A DNA stretch of 64,000 bases, taken from NCBI GenBank assembly GCA_037042915.1, contig CM073203.1:2852001-2916000 (forward strand), given 5' to 3'. The position numbers were made by a program, and so were the translations under genes. Positions 54,897-64,000 of the stretch are shown here, piece by piece. This DNA is from Auricularia sp. M13 (taxonomy: Eukaryota > Basidiomycota > Agaricomycetes > Auriculariales > Auriculariaceae). The notes under the pieces are model-generated. The model searched no databases and was not told the DNA's origin. It saw only the letters and a program-made list of their open reading frames with translations. How positions within the stretch are numbered: position 1 is the stretch's first letter; each line of letters begins with the position of its first letter.

Positions 54897-57800
54897 TTAC
54901 ACCCGCTCGTCCTGCTTCTCCGAGCTCTTCTCGTTCTCGTCCTCCGCACCGGTCTCGCCGAGCGCTGAAAAAAGAGAAACGCAAAAACGGGTCAGTAGGG
55001 TATACGCCATTTCGCAAGAGGAAGCCCGCGCGGCACCGCAGCCAAGCAACTACGGTGGAAGGCAGCTCGCACGGGACGAAGCCATCCCACCCAGCGAAGA
55101 GGACGAGGAAAGGATTCAGAAAGACTCACCGCGCCGTTCGGCACGCGCGATATCGCGCTCGCGCTTCTCTGCGGAGACGGAGCCGAAGACGACGTCCATC
55201 TCCTCGAGCGAGCGGCCCTTCGTCTCGGGGATGAAGAACGTGAAGGTCACCATCCCGCCCAGGTTGATCGTCCCGAAGAGCAGGAACAGCTTCCACCCCA
55301 GCTCGCGCTTGATCGTCAGCGAGATCTGCGAGACGACGAAGTCTAGCAGGGAGAGAGGTGGGGCGTCAGTAAGCGTGAGAGGATGGGAATGGTAGGTACG
55401 AGGAGAAGGAGACTCGGCGACCGGAGCTGGCTGCTGTCGACAGACTCCTCACTCAGGCAGCTTTGACCCACACCGATGACAAGAAAAGGGGGAGGAGGAG
55501 GAGAAAGAAGCACGCACTAAACAACCACTGCGTAGCACTCGCCCATCCCAGCCCATACGCCCTCGTGCGGGTGGGGAAGATGTCCGAGACATAGACCCAC
55601 GGCACGGGCCCCCAGCCCATGCTGTAGAAGCACACGTAGATGTACAGCAGCCCGGCCATCGCGCGCGACGCGGACGAGATGCTGCCGTCGTCGTGCTTCA
55701 CCGGCGGGTGCGTCTTGAGGATCGCACCGATCATGAAGAAGAGCGTGCCCATGCCGAAGCCTGCGCGGAGGGGGAGGGGGCGTTAGCGAAGTGAGTTTGC
55801 AGGGCGGGCGAAAAAGCTGAACGGGTCCGTGGACGAGGGACAGAGCGGCGGGGAGGTGTCAAGAGGCGAAGCGAAAAGCTGAGGCATGCGCGCACGCGGG
55901 ACCGGGGGAAGGGGGGTTGGGTTGGTAGTGGGAGAGGCAAGCCAGTAATGATGGATAGGAAGGAAAAGATACGAGAGCGAATAACGCACCAGAGATCCGC
56001 AGACTCCACACCCGGCCCAGGCTCTCGACGCCGAAGAAGATGAAGATGGCGGTCGCGACGACCTTGACGATGCCGTACACGCCCGACGCGAGCAGCGACG
56101 GCGTCGTGCCCGTGTACCCGATCGACTCGAAGATCTGCGGCGCGTAGTAGCTGCGCGGGGGGCGTGTGCGTCAGCATGGGTATACGAGGTGCAGGAGGAG
56201 GGAAGGGAGGGGAAGGGGAGGCGGGGATGGACGTGGCAGGCGGTGCAAGGTGGACGGTCAGATGGGACGGTGGTGTAATGGAAGACGCCGGCAGAACAGG
56301 AAGGCGCGCGCGGCGCCGCAGATGAGCGCAGGTGCGAGGCAGACAGGCACGGCGAGGGGTATGCAGCGCTACTGGTGCACGCGTGCGGCTACAGCGCGGA
56401 AAGGCGAGCAAAGAGGGGACGATATGCAAGAAAGAAAGAAAAAAGAAAAAGCACGCACTTGACGGTATTCTGCCCGCTAAACTGCTGCAGCACGAAGATG
56501 ACGAACGCGATGAGGAAGCGCGGCCAGTTGCCCTTGCCGAGGAAGGCCTCCTTGAAGCCCAGCCCCGCGCGCGCCTCGCGCTCCTCCTCGATCGACGCCT
56601 CGATTTCTGCGAGCGAGTGTTAGCGAGCTGCGGAGGTAGCAGGCGATAGGTAGCGGCGGGATGAAGCGGGTGGGAGCGACGGGCAGCAGGCGGTAGCGGG
56701 CGAACGGGCAGAGAACGGGAGCGAGCGGGCGGCATGGAGCGGGTTGGGGCGACGGCGGGATGAAGCGGGTGGGGGCGGGACGAAGCGGGTGGGATAAAGC
56801 GAGTGGGCGGGGTAGAGCGGGTGGGATAAAGCGAGCGGTGGGATGAAGCGAGCGGCGGGACGAAGCAGGTTGGGACGAAGCCGGTGGAAGCGAGCGGGTG
56901 GGAGCGAGAGGGCAAGCAGCGCGGGACACATGGAGCCTCAGCGCGCGTTCGGCGAGAGCAGCACGACGCCCACACAAGGTTCCGAACGCGCTGGACGAGT
57001 ATGCGCGCGGCTGCCATCCAATGTAATGTGTCGAGCGCGCACGCGGGGACGGCGGCGGCAGCACGCATGCAGGACACCTTGGACGGCAACGCAAGCGAGC
57101 ACGAACATGGTAGCAGGTTGCGCGGCTGCCGTAAAGGGTGTCTCGGCGGCGACGCGGTAGGACACGGCGCAAGCGGACACACGGCGGCCAGCCGTAGCGT
57201 CAGCATTGCGCGCGTGCACCATTCAGCCGGCCAGTAGTAGCGCGCGCGCACTCTCCCAGCGGCGGCGGTACTCGCTCAGCCAACCAGCAGCAACGCGCGT
57301 TCAGCTGCTCGCAGCGGTACTCGCTCAGCCGGCCAGCAGCGGCACATGCTCAGCCAGCCAGCAACATCGCATGATGAGGGAGCTCGCGAAGCGGCACGGT
57401 TCAGCAAGCCAGCAGCGCCGCGCGGTACCGCGTTCAGCAACGCACATGCAGCATGCAGCGTTCAGCGAGCAGCAACGGGCGGTACCGCGCTCAGCCAGCC
57501 AGCAGCAGCGCGCATGCAGCGTCAGCGAGCTCGCGAAGCGGCCCGCGTCCGGCGTTCAGCATCGCGCGTTCAGCTGCTCGCAGCGCCCTCGGACCCAACA
57601 CCGCGCACCCAACACGCGCACCCAACAAGCGTCCCAACGCCCAAAACGTCCCAACTCCAAACCCCAAACCAAAACTCCAAACCCCAAACCAAACTCCAAA
57701 CTCCAAACTCCAAAAAACGAAACAAAGCACTCACCAGCAAGTTCAGCGCGCACGGCCTCGTGCTCCTGCGGCAGCTTGCGCAGGTACGCCAGGTTGCGCA

Positions 57801-59440
57801 GCGCCTCGTGGCTCCGGCCTTTGCTCGCGAGCCAGCGGGGCGATTCCTGGGACGCGCGCGGGTGTCAGCGTGGTGCGGGCAGGGGTGAGCGGTGCGTGCA
57901 ATATGGGTGCGATGTGCAGGTCGGTAAACGAAAAAAAGTGGGGATGGCGCAGGACGAAGGATCGGAAGCGGCGTGGGAGCGACGGACGAGCGGACGAACG
58001 CCAGAGGAGGAGGGAGCGGAAGAGGAGGGGTGCGTATATGCATACGCGAGCTAAAGCGCAGGCTATTCCTGTCGCGCGCTGACATGCGGAGCTCGCCGGC
58101 GCCGGCCAGCTTGTGCGGACGACGGGACGGACGAGACGTGAGTAGATAAGTGAGGAGGGATGAAGGACGGGGCGATGTTATGGAGGACGGAGCGATGGCG
58201 GGCAACAGAACAGAACAGAGCAGAGCGCAGAATTGGGCCCTGCATGAACAAGCCGAGCAAGTTTGCCCGACTCGGACTCGCAAGCTGTTGCGCGTGATGT
58301 CATACCCAGCCGCGATGGCAGGGAGCTCAAGCAAAACGACGGGCGCTGGCTAGACACTCGAGCAAAACGACGGGCGCTGCAGTGAAGAGAGGAGGCAGGA
58401 GATCTAGACGCGACTCATGATCGCTGCTGGCACACGGAATGCGGGGGATCTGCGCGCGTGGCACGCGGAGGCACTGCCACGCCGATCGCGCGGTGCGTGC
58501 GCTCCCACGCCCGCGGCTGCCTTTGTGTGAGCGTGCCATGCCGCGCGCGCAGCATCGCCAAGTGTGGACGGTGTGATGGGCAGACACGCAGTTGGGAGTT
58601 GCGGACGGAGCAGAGTGGACGGCGGGGGAACGGGGGAGTAAAAACTCAGAGGCTCGTGACGCACCTTGGTGAGCAGCAGACCGAGGCACATGATGCCCGC
58701 GGGCGCGAGCTGGAGACCAAAGGCGATGCGCCAGACTTTAGGGCCCTCCTTGATGTGCGCCGACACGCCGTAGTTAGTAAAGTACGACTATCACCCAGTC
58801 AGTCAGCACGTGACGAAAAACCGAAGACAGCAGGACGCACGAGCATGACGCCGATGGCGACCATGATCTGGAAGAAGCCCGTGATGCGGCCGCGCACGTC
58901 CTTGGGCGCGCACTCGCTGACAAACGTCGGCGCGACGGCCGAGATGGCGCCGACGCCGACGCCCGCGATGACTCTGCCGGAGTAGATGTACGCGAGGCCG
59001 CGGCCGGGGCCGGCGACGGTCTGGAGGATGGCGCCGAGCGAGAAGAGCAGCGAGAAGGCGAGCAGCGTGAGCTTGCGGCCGAGCGCGGTGGAGACGACGG
59101 TGGAGCCGAGCGCGCCGAAGAAGGCGCCCGCCTGGAGGACGGAGACGACGTTCTGCGAGACCGAGTCGGCGTGCGCCTGCGTCGCGTTCGCGCCGAGGAA
59201 CTCGTCCTTGAACGCCTTTTGCGCCACGACGCCGCCCGCGATGCCCGTGTCGTATCCGAACAGCACTATCCCGACTTTTTTCGTCCCTTTCATTTCAGTA
59301 CTTTTTAAACAAGCGTGACTGGTTGCGCACAGTACACGATAATCGCCAAATCTACAAATAAATAGCAAAGTCAGCTTCGCGTGCGGGCATCGCAGGCCGG
59401 ACGCACAGTAGACGCGGATGTTCTGCAGGAGGGCGGCCAT
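54897..59440 (-). CDS. MFS sugar/quinate-type transporter, ten exons
   Basis: 518 residues; importer of the sugar-porter family in the plasma membrane. Exons: 59440-59407, 59351-59331 (only 21 nt), 59274-58841, 58787-58665, 57846-57735, 56606-56459, 56150-55990, 55760-55518, 55342-55130 and 54964-54897, all in phase. Family motifs: VLFGYDTGIAGG (TM1), LGRKLTLLAFSLLF, GRVIAGVGVGAISAVAP, SECAPKDVRGRI, ESPRWLASKGR, LQQFSGQNTVNYYAPQIFES, GWGPVPWVYVSDIFPTRTRA and FIPETKGRSLEEMD. Twelve hydrophobic spans fit. IFESIGYTGTTPSLLASGVY resembles fungal quinate permeases, so an aromatic acid is as likely a substrate as a sugar. Introns 4 to 9 are 818, 1128, 308, 229, 175 and 165 nt, the first two full of simple repeats; introns 1 to 3 are 53-56 nt. 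Confidence 0.94.
56607..57734. repeat. repeat-filled 1.1-kb intron of the transporter
   Basis: GAAGCGGGTGGGA-type units fill 56640-56900; CAGCCAGCCAGCAGC and CGCGTTCAGC units recur across 57260-57560; AAACTCCAAACCCC units lie at 57645-57720. The many long frames here are by-products. Confidence 0.8.
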
Positions 59441-59495
59441 GGCTGCTTGAGGGGAGGAGCAGAAGGAGCAACAGACCCCGGTCCGGCGCGTCTTC

Positions 59496-59502
59496 TTATA
59501 AA
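59496..59502 (-). promoter_or_regulatory. TATA box of the transporter gene
   Basis: Minus-strand TTTATAAG is about 56 bp upstream of ATG 59440. Confidence 0.55.
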
Positions 59503-60955
59503 CCTCGGCTTGATGCTGCTGACCTCTGACCTGTGTGGGGTAGCCCGCGCCCGGCCCGCCGCCCCGCCCCCGCCCCCGCCCTCGTTCCTGGAACCGTGCC
59601 TCCTCCGCGGCGTCGACAAGGCAATCTTCCACGCCGTCCCTGCGACGCGACGGGATCCTCGAGCCTATTATTGGACGACCAAGAGCATGCCCTGTCCTCC
59701 CTGCGATGATCCGCGACCCTCTCGTCACTTCATCCGTATCTACTTACCCCCAGGCACGCACTCTTCGGCGTGCGTAAGCAGCTGTGCCAGTAGCGGTGAT
59801 TCCTCGGTGTCAGCGCCTACCAACTTTCGGCGCACGACCCCAGACGGCCCGGCCGCACCGTCCAACGAGCTAAACCTCTTGCGCACCTGCGACGCGTACG
59901 GTATAAATTCCGCTGACACAACCATTCCTGCACGTTCTCCGCGGCGCAGGAGACTCGGAGGATTCCTGTCAGTCACAGGCCGGCCGCCTACTCCTAGTCC
60001 CTAGTCCGGCAGCGGTGACGTCCCATATGGCAGTACTGAGTAAGTTCAACTTGGTGCGGCATATGTACATAGGTAGTCCTCATCCGAGTCGGTAATGTAA
60101 CTGGGCATCATGTATCACGGCCAGGAAGAGGTTGCATTCAACGTCGCCAGCGCCTGGATTCAACGTCGCCGGCGCCTCCGTTCCGGTTACAGCAAGTTCG
60201 CGCTCTCACTGCAGCGCTGAGCGAACTCGATTCTCCAATATTAATCTACCGACCGAATCGCACCCTGCAGTGGGACGAAGGTATGTATGTACTTATGTTC
60301 GAGCTGGGATCCGCCAAATTCCAGTCCAGTCCACCCACGTTCGATTCGCTCGTTATACCCAGTGGCCTCGGCCGGTTTGACTCCAAGTCTGACTTACTTA
60401 CTATAATACAAAGCCCAGTGCGTTATAATTACCCTTCCTCCAGCCGTGCACTCTGGGAGTGCGGAGCAGGGGCAGTGAGCCTGAGCCTGAGGAATGGAAT
60501 CGCGCTGCAACGCTCAATGCGTCGCGTTCCTTACCCCCTGCAGACCATCCCGATCCCGGACAGAACTCACATCTTGATGCATACAGTATAATGCTATGGC
60601 CCTGGGGCTGTTCTCCCCCAGGTTATCCGCCCCAGACTCGTGCACGTGCAACAATTTCCTGCCCTGAGTGCGTCTCGTCCAGCTGCCAGTTCTCACCGTG
60701 ACGAGTCGCGCAGACTTGCGAGCGGGACGCTAGACTTGGATTGAGGTCCTCCCTTTGGCTGTGAATTGGTCGCCTTGATTGTATGCGCTGTTTAATGCCC
60801 GACCTCACACAGTCCACTCAACTTCCGTGAGAATTAATCAAAATGACACGGTCACGGTCGTTTCTTTGCACTGTCGTACATTCGATTTTTTAGAGTGGTT
60901 CGCTTGTCGGTTTGGGGATGATGCGTAGATCTGTCAGTGAGAATTAGAGTTGTGA
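59503..60955. other. intergenic, 1.4 kb without a supported gene
   Basis: Includes a short direct repeat, TTCAACGTCGCC-GCGCCT, at 60138 and 60159. Open frames have no motif. Confidence 0.55.
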
Positions 60956-62000
60956 ATTGAGGTTACTGTGAGATCCGGGGCGGGGTTGCACGGGGAGGAG
61001 GAGGTTGCACGGGGAGGAGGAGGTTGCACGGGGGGAAGGAGGAGGTTGCACGGGGGGATGGAGGAGGTTGAGATGTGAGAGCGACTCGGAGCTTGCGATG
61101 AGACTAATGAGGAGCTTGTGCGATGAGAACGACGAGGAGCTGGCGGTCACCGGTGTGCGAACGAGCAGGAGCGTGCGCTGTGAGAACGACCCTGAGCCTG
61201 AGGAGATTGCATGGTGAGAATGACGAGATTGCACTGTGAGGATGAGGAGATTGCACTGTGGGAATGAGGAGATCCAATGCAATTAAATGCAACTGGGAGC
61301 GACGGGGATTCTGCAATGCAATGCGAGCGACGGGGATTCTGCGATGCAATGCGAGCGACGGGGATTCTGCGATGCAATGCGAGAACGACTCGGAGGAGCA
61401 GGTTTAATTGCCATTCGAGAACGAGAAGCTTGTGGTGTGAGAACGTGTGGTGTGAGAACGACGAGGAGGAGCTTGCGGTGTGGGAACGAGCAGGAGCGTG
61501 CGCTGCGAGAACGACTCGGAGCCTGAGGAGATTGCACGGTGGAAATAAGGAGATCCAATGCAATCAAATGCGACTCGGAGCGACGGGGATTCTGCAATGC
61601 AACGCGAGAACGACGAGGAGGAGCTTGCGATGTGAGAACGACGAGCAGCTTGTGCTAGAAGAACGACGAGGAGGAGATTGCGGTGTGAGAACGAGGAGGT
61701 TGAGGGGTAAGATGTGAGACCGACGACGAGGAGCTTGCAATTATGGTGTGAGAACGAGGAGGATGAGATGTGAGGACGATGAGGCTGAGATGTGAGAACG
61801 AGGTGGTTGAGTTGCTAGAACGAGGAGGCGTGATGCGAACTTGCGATGCGAGAACGAGGAGCTTGCGATGCGCGCGGAAAACGAGGAGATTGCCATTTGA
61901 GGACGAGGAGGAAGTTGCGATGTGGGAGTGAGCGGAATGTTGTGGAGAGCGAGGACTCTTCGTGGCGCGACAACGAGGTGGTGGGATGAGCCGTGACTGG
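60956..62000. repeat. dispersed minisatellite, copy B
   Basis: Opens with four GGTTGCACGGGGAGGAGGA-type units (60985-61065), then about 30 degenerate units around GAGAACGACGAGGAGCTTGC, often with GCGATGTGAGAACGA. GACGGGGATTCTGCAATGCA recurs at 61309, 61331, 61353 and 61578. It is the inverse of the motif at 31.1-31.5 kb. It ends about 100 bp from the GH105 stop. Confidence 0.85.
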
Positions 62001-62100
62001 TGACTCGATATTGTATTACACCTGGAATCGGGGAGAAGACACAGGTGAGATTTAATGTACTGCATTAACTGCATGTGTACCGCCGCGAGCAAGGACGTCT

Positions 62101-63267
62101 CTACCGCAGCCTCTCCACCTCCAAGCTCGCCAGCACGAAAGCCGCCTCGCCCAGCAAGCTATTCGGCACCAACGGCCGCGTCGTGTAATACTCATACGTA
62201 GCAGTCGAGTTCAAGCTGCACACGCTGACGGTCTTGTCGTACCCGAGCGTGCCATTGTCGAAGCGCAGCACAAAGTCGCCCGAGTCGCGCGTGTAGTTAT
62301 ACGCCTTCAGCGCCGCGTGCACGACCGAGGGGGCCGCGATGCCGAGCCGCACCGCCTTGAGTAAAGCAAAGACGTACAGCGCCGTCGCCGAGCTCTCGAG
62401 GAAGTTGCCCGCGCGCCCCGCGAGCGTCGGCAGCTGCCACCACGCGCCCGTCGCGCCGTCCGCGTGCGCCACCAGCGCCGTCGACAGCGCGGCCGTCTGG
62501 CGCGCAATCGTCGTGCGCAGCGCCGTTTCAGCCAGTTCCTCGTCGACCTTCATGGCCCGGCCGCTGAGCGCCTCGTACGCGTTCACCAGCCCGGCGAGGT
62601 ACCACCCCAGCGAGCGGCCCCAGACGTACGGGCTCGCGCCCGTCACGGGGTCCGCCCACACCGCCGTCCTGCTCGCGTCGTACCCGTGGCGTAGGAGACC
62701 GGAGCCGGCGTCACCGCAGTGCGCGCTAAGGAGCGCGAGCTGGCGCAGCATGTCCGCGCGCGGCCAGCCCGCGGCGGCCATGAATGGCAGAAAGGACACG
62801 GCGCCGTCGAGGTAGGACCAGTTCGGGTAGACGTAGTACCACAGGCCGCCGGCGCTGTTGCGCGGCTGCAGCGCGAGCGACGCGTTGAGCGTTGCCAGCG
62901 CCGTGGATTCAGCGGTCGAGAGAGACGCGGAGTCCGATTTTTGCTGCAGCGCCTGGCCGACGCTCAGGCGGTCGAGCGGTAGGAGCGAGGCTGCAGTCGC
63001 GTTGCTAAAGGAGGGGATGGTCGACTGGAGGACCTGCTCGAGGTACGACGATACGTTTGCGCGCAGGCCGTGCATGGGATATTGCTGGAGCCAGGCTTCG
63101 AGGGACAGCGCGAGAATGCCGGCCTCGAGGGTGCTTGTCGCCGCGCCCGAGGAGACCACGCCTTGGTTGCGGCTCATGATGCTCTCGATCATCCATGTCG
63201 AGTAGAGCTTGCTGGCGAATGCACCCCTGGAGAGGAGAAGCGAGAAAAAGAGGTATGTCAGCTGCAT
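62101..63267 (-). CDS. secreted GH105 unsaturated rhamnogalacturonyl hydrolase
   Basis: Removes the unsaturated uronic acid left by pectate or rhamnogalacturonan lyases; acts outside the cell on pectin. 388 residues, intronless. I chose ATG 63267 (QLTYLFFSLLLSRGAFA signal peptide), since the TATA box lies just upstream of it and an in-frame longer start would sit before the box. Motifs: NSAGGLWYYVYPNWSYLDGA (with the conserved Tyr-Leu-Asp-Gly), SGLLRHGYDASRTAVWADPV, YVWGRSLGWYLAGLVNAYE (family W-G-R-S/G-x-G-W) and SATALYVFALLKAV. It ends TRPLVPNSLLGEAAFVLASL. Several N-glycosylation sites. The Asp in YLDGA and the His-Gly-x-Asp segment correspond to the family's active-site region. Appears intact. 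Confidence 0.9.
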   Translation of the reverse strand: MQLTYLFFSLLLSRGAFASKLYSTWMIESIMSRNQGVVSSGAATSTLEAGILALSLEAWLQQYPMHGLRANVSSYLEQVLQSTIPSFSNATAASLLPLDRLSVGQALQQKSDSASLSTAESTALATLNASLALQPRNSAGGLWYYVYPNWSYLDGAVSFLPFMAAAGWPRADMLRQLALLSAHCGDAGSGLLRHGYDASRTAVWADPVTGASPYVWGRSLGWYLAGLVNAYEALSGRAMKVDEELAETALRTTIARQTAALSTALVAHADGATGAWWQLPTLAGRAGNFLESSATALYVFALLKAVRLGIAAPSVVHAALKAYNYTRDSGDFVLRFDNGTLGYDKTVSVCSLNSTATYEYYTTRPLVPNSLLGEAAFVLASLEVERLR

Positions 63268-63298
63268 AGTAATAGGCGTTTGGTATGCGCGGCAACTT

Positions 63299-63307
63299 AC
63301 TATATAT
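63299..63307 (-). promoter_or_regulatory. TATA-like box of the GH105 gene
   Basis: Minus-strand CATATATAGT is 32 bp upstream of ATG 63267. This implies an extremely short leader. Confidence 0.45.
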
Positions 63308-64000
63308 GTGGGTGTTTGCAACTCACACAGCACTCCGGGCGGGCAAGGAACGCCCGTCTTTCGGCGATTCGGAAGCATCGAATCTTGATGAACCGTTGAA
63401 TATAATCATCCTATAGTATGAACTGTGTTGCGTGAGGCGAGAGAGAGTCTTGGCACCATTTCGTTCAATCAGTTGCGCGTTGCAAGGCAAGGAAGGATGG
63501 ACGGAGTTTCAATTTGCGGAGAAACTTGGTTCCGAGTCTTCTCTCATACCCGCGAGGTCCAAGAGTGCAGCTGCGACATTTCGAGAGGCGGCAACCATGC
63601 CATTCAACCAGGTTCAGGCGCTGTACGCCGCTGCTCTTCATCAGATGATGAGCAACGCGGCCGACTTGACAAGGTGCGGCCAGTCGAATGCGTAACCCCT
63701 GGCGGTGTTGAGTTACCCTCGTGCTCAGCACAGCTCACTTTGGGAGTCATAAACTCTCTGCTTAACCTGATCTGGGCCGCCTCCGCGGACTTTGACGATG
63801 AATCGCATCGCACCGCGCAATCCGTGCTCTTCGTCCTTCCGTCCAAGCTCCTGCCAGTGGTTGCATGTTTCGAACAGCTGTCATTCTTTGTCCTCTCCCC
63901 GTCGCGGTCGATGCTTTGCTCACGCTTTGCGGAGCTTCGTTCGACTTTGTACCATCGCTGTTCCTCGACAAACACATGCTGAGACCCGTCCTGCGCGCAG
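63308..64000 (+). other. window end, possible 5' part of a gene
   Basis: A plus-strand frame from ATG 63597 (MPFNQVQALYAAALHQMMSN) ends at a GTGCGG donor at about 63674. After a CACAG near 63736, another open stretch reads LGVINSLLNLIWAASADFDD and LPSKLLPVVACFEQLSFFVL up to 63980. The two do not join in phase with these sites. It may be a small gene or a gene continuing beyond the window. No family recognised. Confidence 0.3.

Noticed and set aside
55731-57251. 506-codon minus-strand frame over the transporter introns
   Set aside because: It runs through repeat-filled introns and crosses real exons in the wrong frame; the ten-exon model explains all transporter motifs.
57206-58082. Plus-strand Gln/Ser/Ala-rich frames
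   Set aside because: Composition matches the simple repeats of the transporter introns; no start context or conserved motif.
62101-63378. 425-residue version of the GH105 protein
   Set aside because: The extra N-terminus lies upstream of the TATA-like box and hides the signal peptide; ATG 63267 fits better.

Overview
The window is nuclear DNA of a filamentous basidiomycete, most likely an Agaricomycete. Many genes carry several short (about 45-70 nt) GT-AG introns. The gene families are typical of mushroom-forming fungi: CFEM surface proteins, F-box and MYND zinc-finger families, a DUF4246 protein, a chitin synthase export chaperone, a group III-like G-alpha subunit and a protein kinase fused to WD40 repeats. 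All calls come from reading the sequence; no database search was possible.

Layout. 1-6 kb: a GPI-anchored double-CFEM protein, followed by a decayed tandem copy of its 3' part and a LINE-type endonuclease remnant. 7-10 kb: a complete G-alpha gene whose last intron is about 1.7 kb long and filled with minisatellite. 11-14 kb: an F-box gene next to a fragment of a related gene, then a TPR plus CCCH zinc-finger gene. 14-16.6 kb: a foldback DNA element with inverted arms of roughly 0.8 kb. 17-22 kb: three small secreted or GPI-anchored cysteine-rich proteins, two of them CFEM, with a 1 kb MITE bearing a target-site duplication just upstream of the last. 22-31 kb, all minus strand: a secreted catalase, a mitochondrial-type PP2C phosphatase and an acylation-motif kinase-WD40 fusion. 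32-34 kb: CHS7. 35-36 kb: a 552-bp non-coding tandem duplication. 37-41 kb: a secreted alpha/beta hydrolase and a DUF4246 gene. 42-53 kb: a broken MYND gene, two tandem F-box paralogues, a TPR-like membrane protein, an intact MYND gene and an unknown protein. 53.6-54.5 kb: a long hairpin and a 588-bp hAT MITE with a perfect 8-bp target duplication. 55-59 kb: a ten-exon sugar/quinate-type transporter with very long introns. 61-62 kb: a minisatellite whose motif also occurs, inverted, at 31 kb. 62-63 kb: a secreted GH105 hydrolase.

Three themes recur. (1) Introns of conserved genes (G-alpha, CHS7, transporter) are inflated to 0.3-1.7 kb by simple and tandem repeats, unusual next to their 50-60 nt neighbours. 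(2) Genes between 11 and 31 kb are well conserved yet several need a one-base frame change, often beside a short homopolymer, so sequence error must be considered before they are called pseudogenes. (3) Secreted and cell-surface genes are over-represented: CFEM proteins, a small cysteine-rich protein, catalase, an alpha/beta hydrolase, GH105 and a transporter suggest a genome adapted to plant-derived substrates. The most system-like candidate is the MGC-acylated kinase-WD40 protein, a possible signalling receptor.
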